A stretch of DNA of 64,000 bases, taken from the NCBI RefSeq assembly GCF_000217715.1, contig NC_015666.1:818270-882269 (forward strand), given 5' to 3'. Shown one piece after another: positions 7,208-16,938 of the stretch. A program made the position numbers and the translations under genes. Each line of letters opens with the position of its first letter. The first letter of the stretch is position 1. The DNA comes from Halopiger xanaduensis SH-6. Lineage in GTDB: Archaea; Halobacteriota; Halobacteria; Halobacteriales; Natrialbaceae. The notes under the pieces were generated by a model that worked only from the letters and a program-made list of their open reading frames with translations, did not search any database and had not been told where the DNA came from.

Positions 7208-9544
7208 ATGCAAGTAACCAGGAAACAACTCGCCACGTTCCTCGCGGCGATTTTCGTCGTGAACCTCATCGTCATGGGCGGCGGGGCGTGGCTCTCGTAC
7301 GCGAACTCGCCGGACATTCCCGACACGATCGTCGGGCCCGACGGCGAGGAAGTCGCGACCAGCGACGACGTCCGCGACGGGAAGGAAGCCTTTCAGGAGA
7401 ACGGGCTGATGAACCAGGGGTCGATACTCGGGCGCGGGAGTTACTACGACACCGACTACACCGCCGACACGCTCGAGTTGAAGACCGAGCACATGCGCGC
7501 TTACTACGCGCAGGACGAGCACGACGCGGCGTACGACGACCTGGATACGTCGCAGCAGGCGGCGATCGACGAGCGGGTCCGCCAGGAGCTCCAGTCGAGC
7601 AACTACGACGACGCGCAGGTCGAGTACTCGGCGGCCGAAGCCTACGCGCACGAGCAGGTCCGCCAGGAGTACGTCGAGCGCTACTACGAGGGCGACCGCG
7701 AGCGCGGCATCCCCGAAGAACAGGTTCAAAGCGCCGAGGCAGCCGAGGACTTCGCCGACTTCGCGCTGTGGACCGCCTGGATCTCTCACACCGACCGACC
7801 GGGCTCCGACGCCTCCTTCACCAACGACTTCCCCTATTCGCCCGCCGCGGGCAACGACGCCGGCGGCCCGGTGATGACCTGGAGCGTCATCGCGATGGTG
7901 CTGCTGGTCGGCGGGGCGGGGATCGCCATCTGGCTCTACCAGGCGATCGAACTCCCCGAACCCGAGGCCGAGGGCGTCTCGATCCCCCACCCGAAGGAGA
8001 TCGACCTCACGCCGAGCCAGCTGTTGAGCTCCAGGTTCGTGCTCATCGGGGCCCTCCTGTTTTTCGCCCAGACGTTACTGGGCGGCTTGCTGGCCCACTA
8101 CTACGTCGAGCGCGACGACTTCTTCGGGCTCCACGAGTTCATCGGAATCGACATCCTCCAGATCTTGCCCTGGTCGATCGCTCGCACCTGGCACGTCGAT
8201 CTGGGCATCCTGTGGATCGCGACGATCTGGCTCGGCGCCGGTCTCTTCCTCGCGCCGCTTTTGACCGGCCGCGAGCCGCGCAAGCAGGCCCTGTACGTCA
8301 AGGGGCTGATCGGCGCCCTGCTGGTCGTCGCCGTCGGCGCGCTCGCCGGCATCTGGCTCGGCATCAACAACTTCTTCGACGGCCAGCTCTGGTGGCTGCT
8401 CGGCAACGAGGGACTCGAGTACTTGGAGATCGGGCGCGTCTGGCAGGCCGGCCTGCTGGTCGGCTTCCTCGGCTGGACCGCGCTCGTGGCCCGCGGTTTC
8501 AAACCCTTACTCGATCGTGAGCCCCGCTACGGGCTCGCCCACATGATCGTCTACGCGGGCGGCTCGATCGGCCTGCTCTTTATGGCCGGCTTCCTCTACA
8601 CGCCGCGGACGAACATCGTCGTCACGGAGTTCTGGCGCTGGTGGGTCGTCCACATGTGGGTCGAGGGCGTCTTCGAGTTCTTCATCCTCGTGGTGATCTC
8701 GCTGACGCTCGTCTCGATGAACCTCCTGCGCAAGAAGTCCGCGGAGAAGGCGGTCATCTTCCAGGCCGCCCTGGTGATGGGCAGCGGCATCATCGGCGTC
8801 TCCCACCACTACTGGTGGGCCGGCCTCCCCGAGGTCTGGCTGCCGATCGGCAGCGTCTTCTCGACCATCGAGTTCGTTCCGCTGCTGTTCATCCTCTACG
8901 AGGCGCTCGGCCAGTACCGAGCCGTGGACGGCGCGTCGAAGGACTTCCCCTACCGGATGGTCTTCTACTTCATCGTCGCCTCCTCCGTCTGGAACTTCTT
9001 CGGCGCGGGGGTCATCGGCTTCTTCATCAACCTGCCGGTGATCAGCTACTTCCAGAGCGGGACCTACCTCACGGTCGCCCACGCCCACGGCGCGATGTTC
9101 GGCGCCTTCGGCTTCCTCGCGATGGGGATGGCCGTCTACATCCTCCGGGTGACCACCCGCGAGTCCCACTGGTCCGAGCGACGCCTGACCTGGTCGTTCT
9201 GGCTGTGCAACGTCGGGCTCGCGCTCATGCTGTTCCTGTCGCTGCTGCCCGTCGGCTTCCTCCAACTCGAGACCGCGTTCACGCAGGGCTACGCCGCGGC
9301 GCGCAGCCTCGAGTTCTACAGCGGCGGCCTGATCCAGACGCTGTTCTGGCTGCGCATGCCCGGCGACACGCTGCTGATCGCCGGCGCGGCGATCTTCGCC
9401 TGGGACGTGGTCGCGAAGCTGCTGTTCCAGCGGAAAGCGACCGCCGACGAGACTCGCAGCCACGTCATCGCCGATCGGATCTTCGGCGAGGGCGACGCGA
9501 TCGATCCGACGGATCCGGCCGAGCCGGTTAGCGACGACGACTGA
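7208..9544 (+). CDS. norB: Quinol-type nitric oxide reductase (large subunit, NorB/NorZ)
   Basis: This 778-residue membrane enzyme reduces two NO to N2O. It is the single-chain qNOR form: a membrane anchor at residues 8-30, an extracytoplasmic hydrophilic domain of about 200 residues with no CxxCH heme site, then some 13 heme-copper-oxidase-like helices. Heme and metal ligands are visible in the RTWHVDLGILW region, the double His of GVSHHYWW and the VAHAHGAMFG helix. Quinol is the likely donor because the cytochrome c subunit is absent. ATG 7208 is chosen over an upstream in-frame start at 7175 because MQVTRKQLA leads directly into the anchor. It lies behind truncated hemoglobin and before a membrane kinase, which fits NO detoxification or denitrification. 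Confidence 0.93.
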   Translation: MQVTRKQLATFLAAIFVVNLIVMGGGAWLSYANSPDIPDTIVGPDGEEVATSDDVRDGKEAFQENGLMNQGSILGRGSYYDTDYTADTLELKTEHMRAYYAQDEHDAAYDDLDTSQQAAIDERVRQELQSSNYDDAQVEYSAAEAYAHEQVRQEYVERYYEGDRERGIPEEQVQSAEAAEDFADFALWTAWISHTDRPGSDASFTNDFPYSPAAGNDAGGPVMTWSVIAMVLLVGGAGIAIWLYQAIELPEPEAEGVSIPHPKEIDLTPSQLLSSRFVLIGALLFFAQTLLGGLLAHYYVERDDFFGLHEFIGIDILQILPWSIARTWHVDLGILWIATIWLGAGLFLAPLLTGREPRKQALYVKGLIGALLVVAVGALAGIWLGINNFFDGQLWWLLGNEGLEYLEIGRVWQAGLLVGFLGWTALVARGFKPLLDREPRYGLAHMIVYAGGSIGLLFMAGFLYTPRTNIVVTEFWRWWVVHMWVEGVFEFFILVVISLTLVSMNLLRKKSAEKAVIFQAALVMGSGIIGVSHHYWWAGLPEVWLPIGSVFSTIEFVPLLFILYEALGQYRAVDGASKDFPYRMVFYFIVASSVWNFFGAGVIGFFINLPVISYFQSGTYLTVAHAHGAMFGAFGFLAMGMAVYILRVTTRESHWSERRLTWSFWLCNVGLALMLFLSLLPVGFLQLETAFTQGYAAARSLEFYSGGLIQTLFWLRMPGDTLLIAGAAIFAWDVVAKLLFQRKATADETRSHVIADRIFGEGDAIDPTDPAEPVSDDD

Positions 9545-9673
9545 CGACTGACGACTGACAACTGGCGACTGGCGGCTCGATCGGCGGACCGGTTTCCGTT
9601 TTCGGTCCGGTCGTGACGACGGCACTACAACCCTGGCCAGAACGGCTAACAAACCCGGCGGAAAGTATGGCGT

Positions 9674-10846
9674 ATGCACCGACTCGCCGGTATCGATAGC
9701 GGTGTCGGCGATCGGCTCCCCGAGTACGTACTCGGGTTCGGAGCGCTGCTGACGCTCGTGCTGTGCGGCGAAATCGGCGTCCTCCTCGCCGCCGGCTCGA
9801 CGGTCGGCCTCGACGGCGTGTTTCTGATCGGCGTCGTCACGACGCTGCCCTTCCTCGCCGGTATCTCGTTCGGCGGGTACTGGCTCCGCGACGCCGATCT
9901 CTCGCCGTCCCGGTATCCGCGGATCGCCGGCTGGATCCTCGGCAGCGCGCTCGTTTTTCTGCTCATCAACGTCGCGCTCATCGCCGTTATGCCGCCGGAG
10001 TCGTGGGCGCTCGTCGTCGGGTGGCTCCGGTGGGCGGTCGCGCTCGGTGCCGGCGTCGGACTGCTGATCGGCTGCATCGAAGCGCGGGCCATCGAGCGCT
10101 CGCTGGCCGCCGAGCGGGCCGCGCTCCGCGCCGCGCACCTCGAGGAGCAGCGGGATTACTTGGACTATCTCAACACCGTCCTCCGCCACGAGGTGTTGAA
10201 CGCCGCGACCGTCATCAACGGCTACGCGTCGCTGCTCCGCAGGGAGGCGGCGACGACCGACCAGCACCGCGAATGGGCGGAGATCGTGATGGACGAATCC
10301 GACGAGATGGCGACCGTGATCGACGACGTCAGGGTGCTGCTCCGGACGACCGACGGCGAGTGGACGGTCGAACCGGTCGACGTCTCCCGCGTCCTGCGCG
10401 ACGAACTGCAAAAGCTCGAGCACAGGCGGGGGCCGGTCGACCTCGAGACATCGATCCCGCCCGCAGTCTACGTGCGAGCGAACGAACTGGTCGCTCGCGT
10501 CTTCGGGAACCTCCTCGTGAACGCGGTCGAGCACAACGACGCCGAGCGGCCGCGCGTTTCGGTGACGGTCGAACCCGGACCGGACACCGTGCGGATCGAA
10601 ATCGTGGACAACGGTCCCGGAATCCCGGACGCGGAGGTCGACGCCCTTTTCGATCGGATCGAGGGTCGCGGGAGCAGCCACGGGCTCGGCCTCTATCTGG
10701 TCCAGCAGCTGGTAACCGGCTTCGACGGGTCCGTTGAACTCGTCGAAACTGGGTCGGACGGGAGCGTGTTCGCGGTCGAACTGCCGGCGGCGACCGCCGA
10801 CCGGTCAAGCAGTGATTCGGAACCGGCGCCCGCGGTCGAAAACTAA
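9674..10846 (+). CDS. Membrane-bound sensor histidine kinase
   Basis: This 390-residue kinase has four hydrophobic segments at about residues 18-40, 48-68, 86-106 and 114-134, a short coiled helix, then a HisKA box with phospho-acceptor His172 in LRHEVLNAA. The HATPase_c domain has an N box (NLLVNAVEHND) and G boxes (DNGPGIPD, GLGLYLV). No PAS or extracellular sensor domain is present, so the signal is probably sensed within the membrane. No response regulator is adjacent; orphan kinases are common in haloarchaea. It starts 129 bp after the NO reductase on the same strand, so a link to NO or respiration is possible but unproven. Confidence 0.9.
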   Translation: MHRLAGIDSGVGDRLPEYVLGFGALLTLVLCGEIGVLLAAGSTVGLDGVFLIGVVTTLPFLAGISFGGYWLRDADLSPSRYPRIAGWILGSALVFLLINVALIAVMPPESWALVVGWLRWAVALGAGVGLLIGCIEARAIERSLAAERAALRAAHLEEQRDYLDYLNTVLRHEVLNAATVINGYASLLRREAATTDQHREWAEIVMDESDEMATVIDDVRVLLRTTDGEWTVEPVDVSRVLRDELQKLEHRRGPVDLETSIPPAVYVRANELVARVFGNLLVNAVEHNDAERPRVSVTVEPGPDTVRIEIVDNGPGIPDAEVDALFDRIEGRGSSHGLGLYLVQQLVTGFDGSVELVETGSDGSVFAVELPAATADRSSSDSEPAPAVEN

Positions 10847-10888
10847 GGCGGGACGTTGATCGGTCTGGCCGGTTGCCGCACAGGACGC

Positions 10889-12163
10889 CTACAGCGCTTC
10901 CTTGTACGCCTCGAGGGTCCGCTCGACGTCCTCCTCCGTGTGGCCGTAGCTGACGAACTGGCACTCGAACTGGTTCTGCGAGAGGAACACGCCCTGCTCT
11001 TTCATCTGGCCCCAGAAGATGCGCCGCCAGCGGTCGGTTTCGGCGTTCTTGACGTCGGCAGCGTTCTTGGGCGCCTCGCCGTCGCGGGTGAAGATCACCT
11101 TGAACATCGAGTCCGTGCCCGCGACGGTATACTCGGGCGCCTGATCGGCGACGATCTCCTCGAGGCCCTCGCGCAGGCGGTCGCCGATGTCGTTGACGTG
11201 GTCGTAGACGTCGTTTTCGGCGGCGAACTGCAGCGTCTCGAGGCCGGCGGCCATCGTGACGGGGTGGCCGGAGAAGGTGCCGGCCTGGAAGACGTCGCCC
11301 GACGGCGTGAAGTTCTCGATGATCTCGGCACGGCCGCCGATGGCGCCGACGGGGAAGCCGCCGCCGATGATCTTCCCGAAGGTGGTCAGGTCGGGCGTGA
11401 CGCCGAACTCGCTTTGCGCGCAGCCGAGGCCGCCGACGCGGAAGCCCGTAATCACTTCGTCGAAGATCAGCAGGGAGCCGTGCTCTTCCGTAATGTCGCG
11501 CAGGAACTCGTGGTAGCCGTCCTCGGGCTGGACGATGCCGTAGTTGCCGAGGATGGGTTCCGTAAGGACTGCCGCGATATCGTCGCCGTGCTCCTCGAAG
11601 ACCTCGCGGACGGACTCCTCGTCGTTGAACGGCACCGGCAGCGTGTGCTCGGCGAACGCTTGCGGGATACCCGCCGAGGAGGGACGGGGGTTCTCGTGGT
11701 CGCCCTCGACCAGCGTCGACTCCTGGGCGCCGTGGTAGCCGCCCTGATTGACGACGATCTTGTTCCGGCCGGTGTAGCCGCGCGCGAGGCGGACCGCCGA
11801 GGTCGTCGCCTCCGTGCCGGAGTTGACGAACCGGATCTTCTCGACGCTCGGCACGTGGCGGACGACGAACTCTGCGAGATCGACTTCGATTTCGGTCGGC
11901 GTGCCGTACATCGGGCCCTCGCTGGCCTTCTGTTGGATGCCGGCCTGAACGGGCTCGGGGAGGTCGTGGCCCAACAGCAGCGGACCGAGGCCCATCACCC
12001 AGTCGATGTAGCGGTTCCCGTCCGCGTCGATGACGTGGCCGCCGTCGCCCTTCTGGACGAAGAACGGATACGGCTCGATCACCGCGCGAACGGCGGAGTT
12101 GACGCCGCCCGGCAGCACCGACAGCGCACGGTCGTACAGCTCGCGCGAGTTGTCCTCGTTCAT
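10889..12163 (-). CDS. hemL: Glutamate-1-semialdehyde 2,1-aminomutase
   Basis: This 424-residue PLP enzyme converts glutamate-1-semialdehyde to 5-aminolevulinate in the C5 heme pathway. Signatures include [12 protein letters not shown] near residue 16, [28 protein letters not shown] near 122, the PLP-binding [14 protein letters not shown], and the Schiff-base Lys in [17 protein letters not shown] 12163 ([13 protein letters not shown]) is chosen; the frame continues upstream to 12229 without matching the family. Heme genes hemB (14499) and hemC-cobA-hemD (3584-6341) are nearby but in separate units. No promoter is obvious in the 210 bp upstream, which also holds the amt-glnK 3' end. Confidence 0.95.
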   Translation of the reverse strand: MNEDNSRELYDRALSVLPGGVNSAVRAVIEPYPFFVQKGDGGHVIDADGNRYIDWVMGLGPLLLGHDLPEPVQAGIQQKASEGPMYGTPTEIEVDLAEFVVRHVPSVEKIRFVNSGTEATTSAVRLARGYTGRNKIVVNQGGYHGAQESTLVEGDHENPRPSSAGIPQAFAEHTLPVPFNDEESVREVFEEHGDDIAAVLTEPILGNYGIVQPEDGYHEFLRDITEEHGSLLIFDEVITGFRVGGLGCAQSEFGVTPDLTTFGKIIGGGFPVGAIGGRAEIIENFTPSGDVFQAGTFSGHPVTMAAGLETLQFAAENDVYDHVNDIGDRLREGLEEIVADQAPEYTVAGTDSMFKVIFTRDGEAPKNAADVKNAETDRWRRIFWGQMKEQGVFLSQNQFECQFVSYGHTEEDVERTLEAYKEAL

Positions 12164-12374
12164 AGTCCAGTGTTGGAAATGAAACGGGAAAGGAGTACCG
12201 AGGTCGACTCGCTCTTCTCTCCCGAACATGATAGTCGTCGCCGGGACTCGAGGCCAAAACGAAACCCGAAATGAAACCGATCGAACCGAAATCCGCGCCC
12301 ACCGTCCGAAAGCGGCGCGGACACAGCGTCTCGAGTGATAGCAGTACCGGCGAAGACGCGAGGTGACCGAGCGC

Positions 12375-14051
12375 TTAGACCGCGTCCTGTCCGGTCTTTC
12401 CGGTGCGGACCTGGTAGGCGCTCTCGACGGGGATCACGAAGATCTTCCCGTCGCCCGGCTCGCCGGTGTTAGCGGCCTCGCCGATCGCGTCGACGACCTC
12501 GTCGGCCGGGATGTCGGCGACGACGCACTCGATCTTGACCTTCTGGTGGAGGTCGACCGTGTACTCCTCGCCGCGCCACTGGCCCTTCTTGGCGGGCTGG
12601 GAGCCGCGCCCGGAGACGTTGGTGACGGTCAGCGACGGGGCGCCGACTTCGGCGAGGGCCTTCTTGACCTCGCCCAGCTTGTCGGGGCGGATGATCGCGG
12701 TGACCATCTTGATCTCGCCGTCGTTGGGCTTGCCCCCGTCGGCGCGGATGATCTTGTCTTCGTCCGCGCCGCCGTCAGTGCGGAGTTCGCCGCCGTCGGT
12801 CGCGACGTCGACGTCGTGCTGACCGAACTCGGGGTAGGTGTCGACGCCGTGTTCGGAGACGTCGAGGCCGTCGCGTTCGTGTTCGGGTGAGACGCGGGCC
12901 TGACCGGTGAGCTTGAACACGAACCAGATCAGACCGGTCGCGAAGACCGTCCAGACGGTGATGACACCGACGCCGATAGCCTGTGCGATAAACGCGTTCG
13001 GGATGCTCTCGACGACTCCCGGCGCGGCGACGAACGGGAACAGCAGCGTCCCGAGGACCCCGGCCGAGCCGTGGACGGGGAAGACCGCACAGACGTCGTC
13101 GATCTTCAGGTACTGCTCGACGAAGCCGAAGACGAGCGGCAGCTGGATGCCCGCGAGACCGCCGACGACGAACGCGCCCCACCACGCGGTGGTGTCCGGG
13201 ATCGCGGTGATCGCCGCCAGGCCGGCCAGCAGGCCGTTCGCGACGTACAGCGTGTCGACTTTGCCGGTCTTGAGCCAGGCGACGAGGCCGGCGCCCATCG
13301 CGCCGCAGGCCATCGCGACCGTCGTCGTCAGGGCGACGCGACCGAGCTGATCGCCGAGGAACGCGCTCTCGCCGATGATCGCCGAGGTACCGACGTTGAA
13401 GCCGTACCAGCCGAAGGCGAGGATCAGCGTGCCGAGCGCGGCGAAAGTCAGCGAGTGGCCGGGGATGACGTTCGCCGTGCCGTCGCTATTGTATCGGTCC
13501 ATGCGCGGGCCGAGGACCCACGCGGCGGTGAGCCCGGCGATGCCGCCCATGCCGTGGACGATCATCCCGCCCGCGAAGTCGTGGAACACGACGTCGCCGT
13601 ACGCGAGGTGACTGCCGGCCCACGTGAGGCCGGTGACGACCGGGTAGATGACCGCGGCCAGCAGGAAGGTGTACGTGACGTACGCGCGGAGCTTCGCGCG
13701 GCCGGCGACGGCGCCGGAGACGATGGTCGCCGCCGTCATGGCGAAGACGGCGCCGTACAGCCAGTCCATCCAACTCGCGGCGTCGCTCTGGAACTGGAAC
13801 GAGACGCCGTTTCCGGCGACGATCCCTTCGACGGTGGCGCCGATCAGGAAGAACACCGTCACGCCCACCGACCAGGTCAGCAGGTTCTTCGTCAGCTGGT
13901 TCGCGACGTTCTTCGAGCGTACCTGCCCCGCCTCGAGCATGGCGAAGCCGGCGTGCATGAAGAAGATTAGGAACGTGGCGACCAGAATCCACGTGTAGTT
14001 GATCGCCTCGGTCAGCATCTCGACGTCGGTCTGGAGGACGGTCGGTTCCAT
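12375..14051 (-). CDS. Ammonium transporter fused to a PII signalling domain (Amt-GlnK)
   Basis: This 558-residue protein joins two nitrogen-control modules. Residues 1 to about 400 are an Amt channel with 11 membrane segments, the signature [12 protein letters not shown], and the twin pore histidines in VVFHDFAGG and FPVHGSAG. An acidic linker of about 45 residues leads to a complete PII domain (about 445-558) with [14 protein letters not shown], a T-loop carrying [10 protein letters not shown], and [13 protein letters not shown] in the C-loop region. The Tyr equivalent to E. coli Tyr51 is kept; Tyr46 is Trp. PII normally plugs Amt as a separate trimer, so here the plug is tethered. ATG 14051 is used; GTG 14054 is possible. 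Confidence 0.95.
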   Translation of the reverse strand: MEPTVLQTDVEMLTEAINYTWILVATFLIFFMHAGFAMLEAGQVRSKNVANQLTKNLLTWSVGVTVFFLIGATVEGIVAGNGVSFQFQSDAASWMDWLYGAVFAMTAATIVSGAVAGRAKLRAYVTYTFLLAAVIYPVVTGLTWAGSHLAYGDVVFHDFAGGMIVHGMGGIAGLTAAWVLGPRMDRYNSDGTANVIPGHSLTFAALGTLILAFGWYGFNVGTSAIIGESAFLGDQLGRVALTTTVAMACGAMGAGLVAWLKTGKVDTLYVANGLLAGLAAITAIPDTTAWWGAFVVGGLAGIQLPLVFGFVEQYLKIDDVCAVFPVHGSAGVLGTLLFPFVAAPGVVESIPNAFIAQAIGVGVITVWTVFATGLIWFVFKLTGQARVSPEHERDGLDVSEHGVDTYPEFGQHDVDVATDGGELRTDGGADEDKIIRADGGKPNDGEIKMVTAIIRPDKLGEVKKALAEVGAPSLTVTNVSGRGSQPAKKGQWRGEEYTVDLHQKVKIECVVADIPADEVVDAIGEAANTGEPGDGKIFVIPVESAYQVRTGKTGQDAV

Positions 14052-14498
14052 CACTCACGCACCTCCGTCAGTTCCACAGTGCGACCATCTGATTGTAGAC
14101 GAATGTCCATGTCTGAACTGTTCGAGCTCATGGTTGTCTTCTGAATCACGTCTGATGCCGATGGACTAGCTGCATATAAGGATTAGTGTTAACGTTCGTC
14201 GATAAATACTCGGGTAATAGGGACAACCGAACAAATCTAGAGGCAATTTAATGTGTATAAGGGTGTTGAATATCGAGTGTTTTTCGAGCCGTGGTTATAT
14301 ATTCGACGTTCGTCAATCGAAATTAGGTCGGGTTTGTAACGGATTGCCGCCGAAACGACGCCCAAACCGGAACCGTCGGCTCGCGCGCGGCAGATGTTGC
14401 CAGTTGTGCGGTAGGTATGGAACGCCGATGGACGTTCGTCCGAATAGCTCAGAATATCCGTTCGGCTCTACCTCGAGCGGCGGGGATCGCGTCCCAAC
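14052..14498. other. Long leader and promoter region of amt-glnK; no gene seen
   Basis: This 447-bp AT-rich region lies between the amt-glnK start and the hemB stop, both leftward. It holds the amt core promoter (14169-14190, listed separately) and two 11-mers shared with the nitrite reductase upstream region: ATCTGATTGTA (14087-14097) and TCACGTCTGAT (14146-14156). The octamer CGTTCGTC recurs near 14193, 14304 and 14431. An open frame at 14251-14532 has no family resemblance and runs into hemB, so I do not call it. Confidence 0.6.
14169..14190 (-). promoter_or_regulatory. amt-glnK TATA box with abutting nitrogen-type element
   Basis: Read leftward, the sequence is AACACTAATCCTT (the 13-mer AAGGATTAGTGTT at 14178-14190) running directly into TTATATGC, a good archaeal TATA box (14172-14179). 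Transcription should start near 14145-14150, leaving a leader of about 95-100 nt before ATG 14051. The 13-mer differs at one base from the element at 45001-45013 before nitrite reductase, where it also abuts a TTATATG box. This placement would let a bound protein block or recruit TFB/TBP. Confidence 0.55.
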
Positions 14499-15512
14499 CT
14501 ACAGCTCAGAGGCGACGTCCTCGGCGAAGTAGGTAAGAATCAGATCCGCACCGGCTCGCTTGATCGACAGCAGCGACTCGCGGGCGACCTCCTCGAGGTC
14601 GAGCCAGCCTTTCTCGGCGGCCGCGTGGAGCATCGCGTACTCGCCGGAGACGTTGTAGGCGGCGACGGGGTGGTCGAACTCCCGGCGCACCGCGCTGACG
14701 ATGTCGAGGTAGGGGAGCGCGGGTTTGACCATCATGACGTCGGCGCCCTCCTCGGCGTCGAGGCGGACCTCTTGCAGCGCCTCGCGCGAGTTGGCGGGAT
14801 CCATCTGGTAGTGTCGGCGGTCGCCGAACGAGGGCGCGCCGTCGGCGGCGTCGCGGAACGGGCCGTAGAAGGCGCTCTCGTACTTCGCCGCGTAGCTCAT
14901 GATCGGCACGTGCTCGTACCCCTCGTCGTCAAGGCCCTCGCGGATGGCGCCGACCATCCCGTCCATCATGCTGCTCGGGGCGACCATGTCGGCGCCCGCC
15001 TCGGCGTGGGAGACGGCGGTCCGCGCGAGCGACTCGAGGGCGGCGTCGTTGTCGACGGTCAGCGTCGGGTCGTGGTCGCAGGCGGGACCGTGTTCGTGAT
15101 CTTCGCCGCGCAGTTCCTCCTCGAGCGGGCCGCAGTGGCCGTGGGTTGTGTACTCACAGAGACAGACGTCGGTGATGACGTAGGCGTCGGTTTCCGCCGT
15201 AACTCGTCGCGTCGCCTCCTGAACGACGCCGTCTTCGACCCACGCGCGGGTGCCTTCGGGGTCCTTCGATTCCGGGATCCCGAACAGCATGACCGCCTCG
15301 ACGCCGGTCTCGAGGACTTCCTCGACGCGGGCGACCGCCTCGTCGATGGGGACGCGCTCGTGGCCGGGCATCGACTCGATCGGCACGCGCTCGTCGGTCG
15401 TCGCGTCGACGAACACCGGCGCGATGAAGTCGGTCGGCTCGAGGCTCGTCTCGCTGACGAGCCCGCGGACGCCGTCCTGTCGGAGCCGTCGGGGGCGATG
15501 TGTGAGGTCCAT
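14499..15512 (-). CDS. hemB: Porphobilinogen synthase (delta-aminolevulinic acid dehydratase)
   Basis: This 337-residue enzyme condenses two 5-aminolevulinates to porphobilinogen. Visible features are [17 protein letters not shown] near residue 6, [17 protein letters not shown], the zinc-site segment [14 protein letters not shown] near 121-134, the first active-site Lys in [17 protein letters not shown] near 208, and the Schiff-base Lys in [11 protein letters not shown] near 261. An acidic His/Glu insert follows the zinc-site region, as in other haloarchaea. The start at ATG 15512 fits the family. It is a lone leftward gene ending 447 bp before amt-glnK; hemL lies further downstream on the same strand. 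Confidence 0.95.
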   Translation of the reverse strand: MDLTHRPRRLRQDGVRGLVSETSLEPTDFIAPVFVDATTDERVPIESMPGHERVPIDEAVARVEEVLETGVEAVMLFGIPESKDPEGTRAWVEDGVVQEATRRVTAETDAYVITDVCLCEYTTHGHCGPLEEELRGEDHEHGPACDHDPTLTVDNDAALESLARTAVSHAEAGADMVAPSSMMDGMVGAIREGLDDEGYEHVPIMSYAAKYESAFYGPFRDAADGAPSFGDRRHYQMDPANSREALQEVRLDAEEGADVMMVKPALPYLDIVSAVRREFDHPVAAYNVSGEYAMLHAAAEKGWLDLEEVARESLLSIKRAGADLILTYFAEDVASEL

Positions 15513-15625
15513 GTACGATGTCTAGCAACGGCCGGGTCAAAAGGAACCCGCTCTCTCGGGTGGCCGGGAACGGACGCGGTGCGCTCCGTACTCGTCGTCG
15601 CCCGCTCGAGTCGCCGGGGACAGCG

Positions 15626-15940
15626 TCAGTCGTCGACGGTCTCGGTTACGTCGCCGGCGATCAACCGGTCCATGTCGCGGCTCGCGTGCTCCTGAATTTC
15701 CTCGTTGTCGAACCGCTCGCCGTCGTAGACGAGGCTGACGAGCCGGATCGTGACGATCGCTGCGGCCGTCGCGGGGACGGCTGGCTCGACCTGGCCCTGG
15801 CCGAAGAATTCGGGCGAGCCGAGGCCGAACTCCTAGATCACGAAGACGAGCCCGACGACGAATCCGGGCAGCCCCGCCTCGCGGACGGTGCCGTCCCAGA
15901 GCATCAGCACGAGGCCCGCGAACAGCACGGACATCGTCAT
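15626..15940 (-). pseudogene. Small membrane protein interrupted by an in-frame TAG
   Basis: One leftward frame runs from ATG 15940 (or 15934) to TGA at 15626-15628 with a single internal TAG at 15833-15835. The first part has a hydrophobic helix (SVLFAGLVLMLW) and a second one (LPGFVVGLVFVI) ending exactly at the TAG. The same frame continues with EFGLGSPEFFGQ, a third hydrophobic stretch (AVPATAAAIVTI) and an acidic soluble tail. Coding character is the same on both sides. A single G-to-A change of a Trp codon (TGG) would create this TAG. I do not recognise the family. It could be a recent pseudogene or, far less likely, recoding. Confidence 0.65.
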
Positions 15941-16098
15941 TGCCCTCCTGCTCGCGCTGGCGATCGTCGCACTCGTACTCAACCGGTCGCTCGGACTGGA
16001 GTACTGGCCGGCGTCGGTCGCGAGTGCGGGCATTCGAGCGACCCGTCCGATGAAGGCTGCAAACTTTACCGCATTCGTGCCGACTCATCGGTAGAACT

Positions 16099-16917
16099 GT
16101 GCCCAGTAGCAGTGCCGAAGAGGCCGTCGGTGCACTCGAGGAGCTCGGACTCACGGAGTACGAGGCGCGGTGCTTCGTCGCACTAACGCGCATTTCGAAG
16201 GGGACGGCCCGCGAGATCAGCCAGGTCGCGGACGTGCCGCGATCGCGGGTGTACGACACCGTCGAGCGCCTCGACCGGAAGGGACTGGTCGAGGTCCAGC
16301 AAACCGATCCCCGCGAGTACCGGGCGGTCCCGGTCGACACGGCGTGTCGCCGCATCCGGGAGGACTACGACTCCCGAATCAACGCCGCCGAGAACGCGCT
16401 CCAGCAGGTCGAAGAACCGAACGCACCCGACGACGAGGGTATGTGGTCGATCACGCAGAAGGAGCACGTCACCGACCGCGTCGTCACCTTCCTCGAGGAG
16501 GCCGACGAGACGGTCCACTACCTCGTCGCCGCGACGTCGGTCGTCGACCGAGAGATTCGCGAGGCGCTGCGGTCGGCCGCCGAGCGGGGCGTCACAGTGT
16601 ACGTCGAGGTGCCGACCGAGGACGTGCAGGCGGAGTACGCCGGGGCGATTCCGAACGCCGAGATCGTCGTCGCCGCCGACCTCGAGTCGACCAACCACGT
16701 GTACGACGAGTGGCCGGGACAGCTCCTGCTGGTCGACCAGGAGGCGATCGTCGCGGCCGGCGTCAAGGAGGGCGACCTCCCCGACGTGGTCCAGGAGATG
16801 GCGGTCTGGACGTACGGCCGCGATCACGGCTTCGCCGTCTGGATCCGCGAACTGCTCGACGACCGGATCGGCCACCTCGAGGGGACGCTGCGCAGCGAGG
16901 ATCCGCGCGGCCAGTAG
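16099..16917 (+). CDS. TrmB-family transcriptional regulator
   Basis: This 272-residue protein has an N-terminal TrmB winged helix (residues 8-75: ALEELGLTEYEARCFVALTR, then VADVPRSRVYDTVERLDRKG), a short coiled coil, and a C-terminal PLD-like effector domain with VHYLVAATSVVDREIREAL and GVTVYVEVPTEDVQ. TrmB proteins repress or activate sugar and central-metabolism genes in archaea; the ligand here is unknown. I use GTG 16099 because the helix-turn-helix begins eight residues later and no in-frame ATG precedes it. It is divergent from the TAG-interrupted gene, with 158 bp between the starts. Confidence 0.9.
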   Translation: MPSSSAEEAVGALEELGLTEYEARCFVALTRISKGTAREISQVADVPRSRVYDTVERLDRKGLVEVQQTDPREYRAVPVDTACRRIREDYDSRINAAENALQQVEEPNAPDDEGMWSITQKEHVTDRVVTFLEEADETVHYLVAATSVVDREIREALRSAAERGVTVYVEVPTEDVQAEYAGAIPNAEIVVAADLESTNHVYDEWPGQLLLVDQEAIVAAGVKEGDLPDVVQEMAVWTYGRDHGFAVWIRELLDDRIGHLEGTLRSEDPRGQ

Positions 16918-16938
16918 CGGTCGGTCACCTCGGCGCGA

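Noticed and set aside
14251-14532. A 93-codon rightward frame upstream of amt-glnK
   Set aside because: It overlaps the 3' end of hemB and has no family pattern; the region looks regulatory.
15833-15835. TAG decoded as pyrrolysine
   Set aside because: No tRNA-Pyl or pyl genes in view, and a TGG-to-TAG mutation is the simpler explanation.
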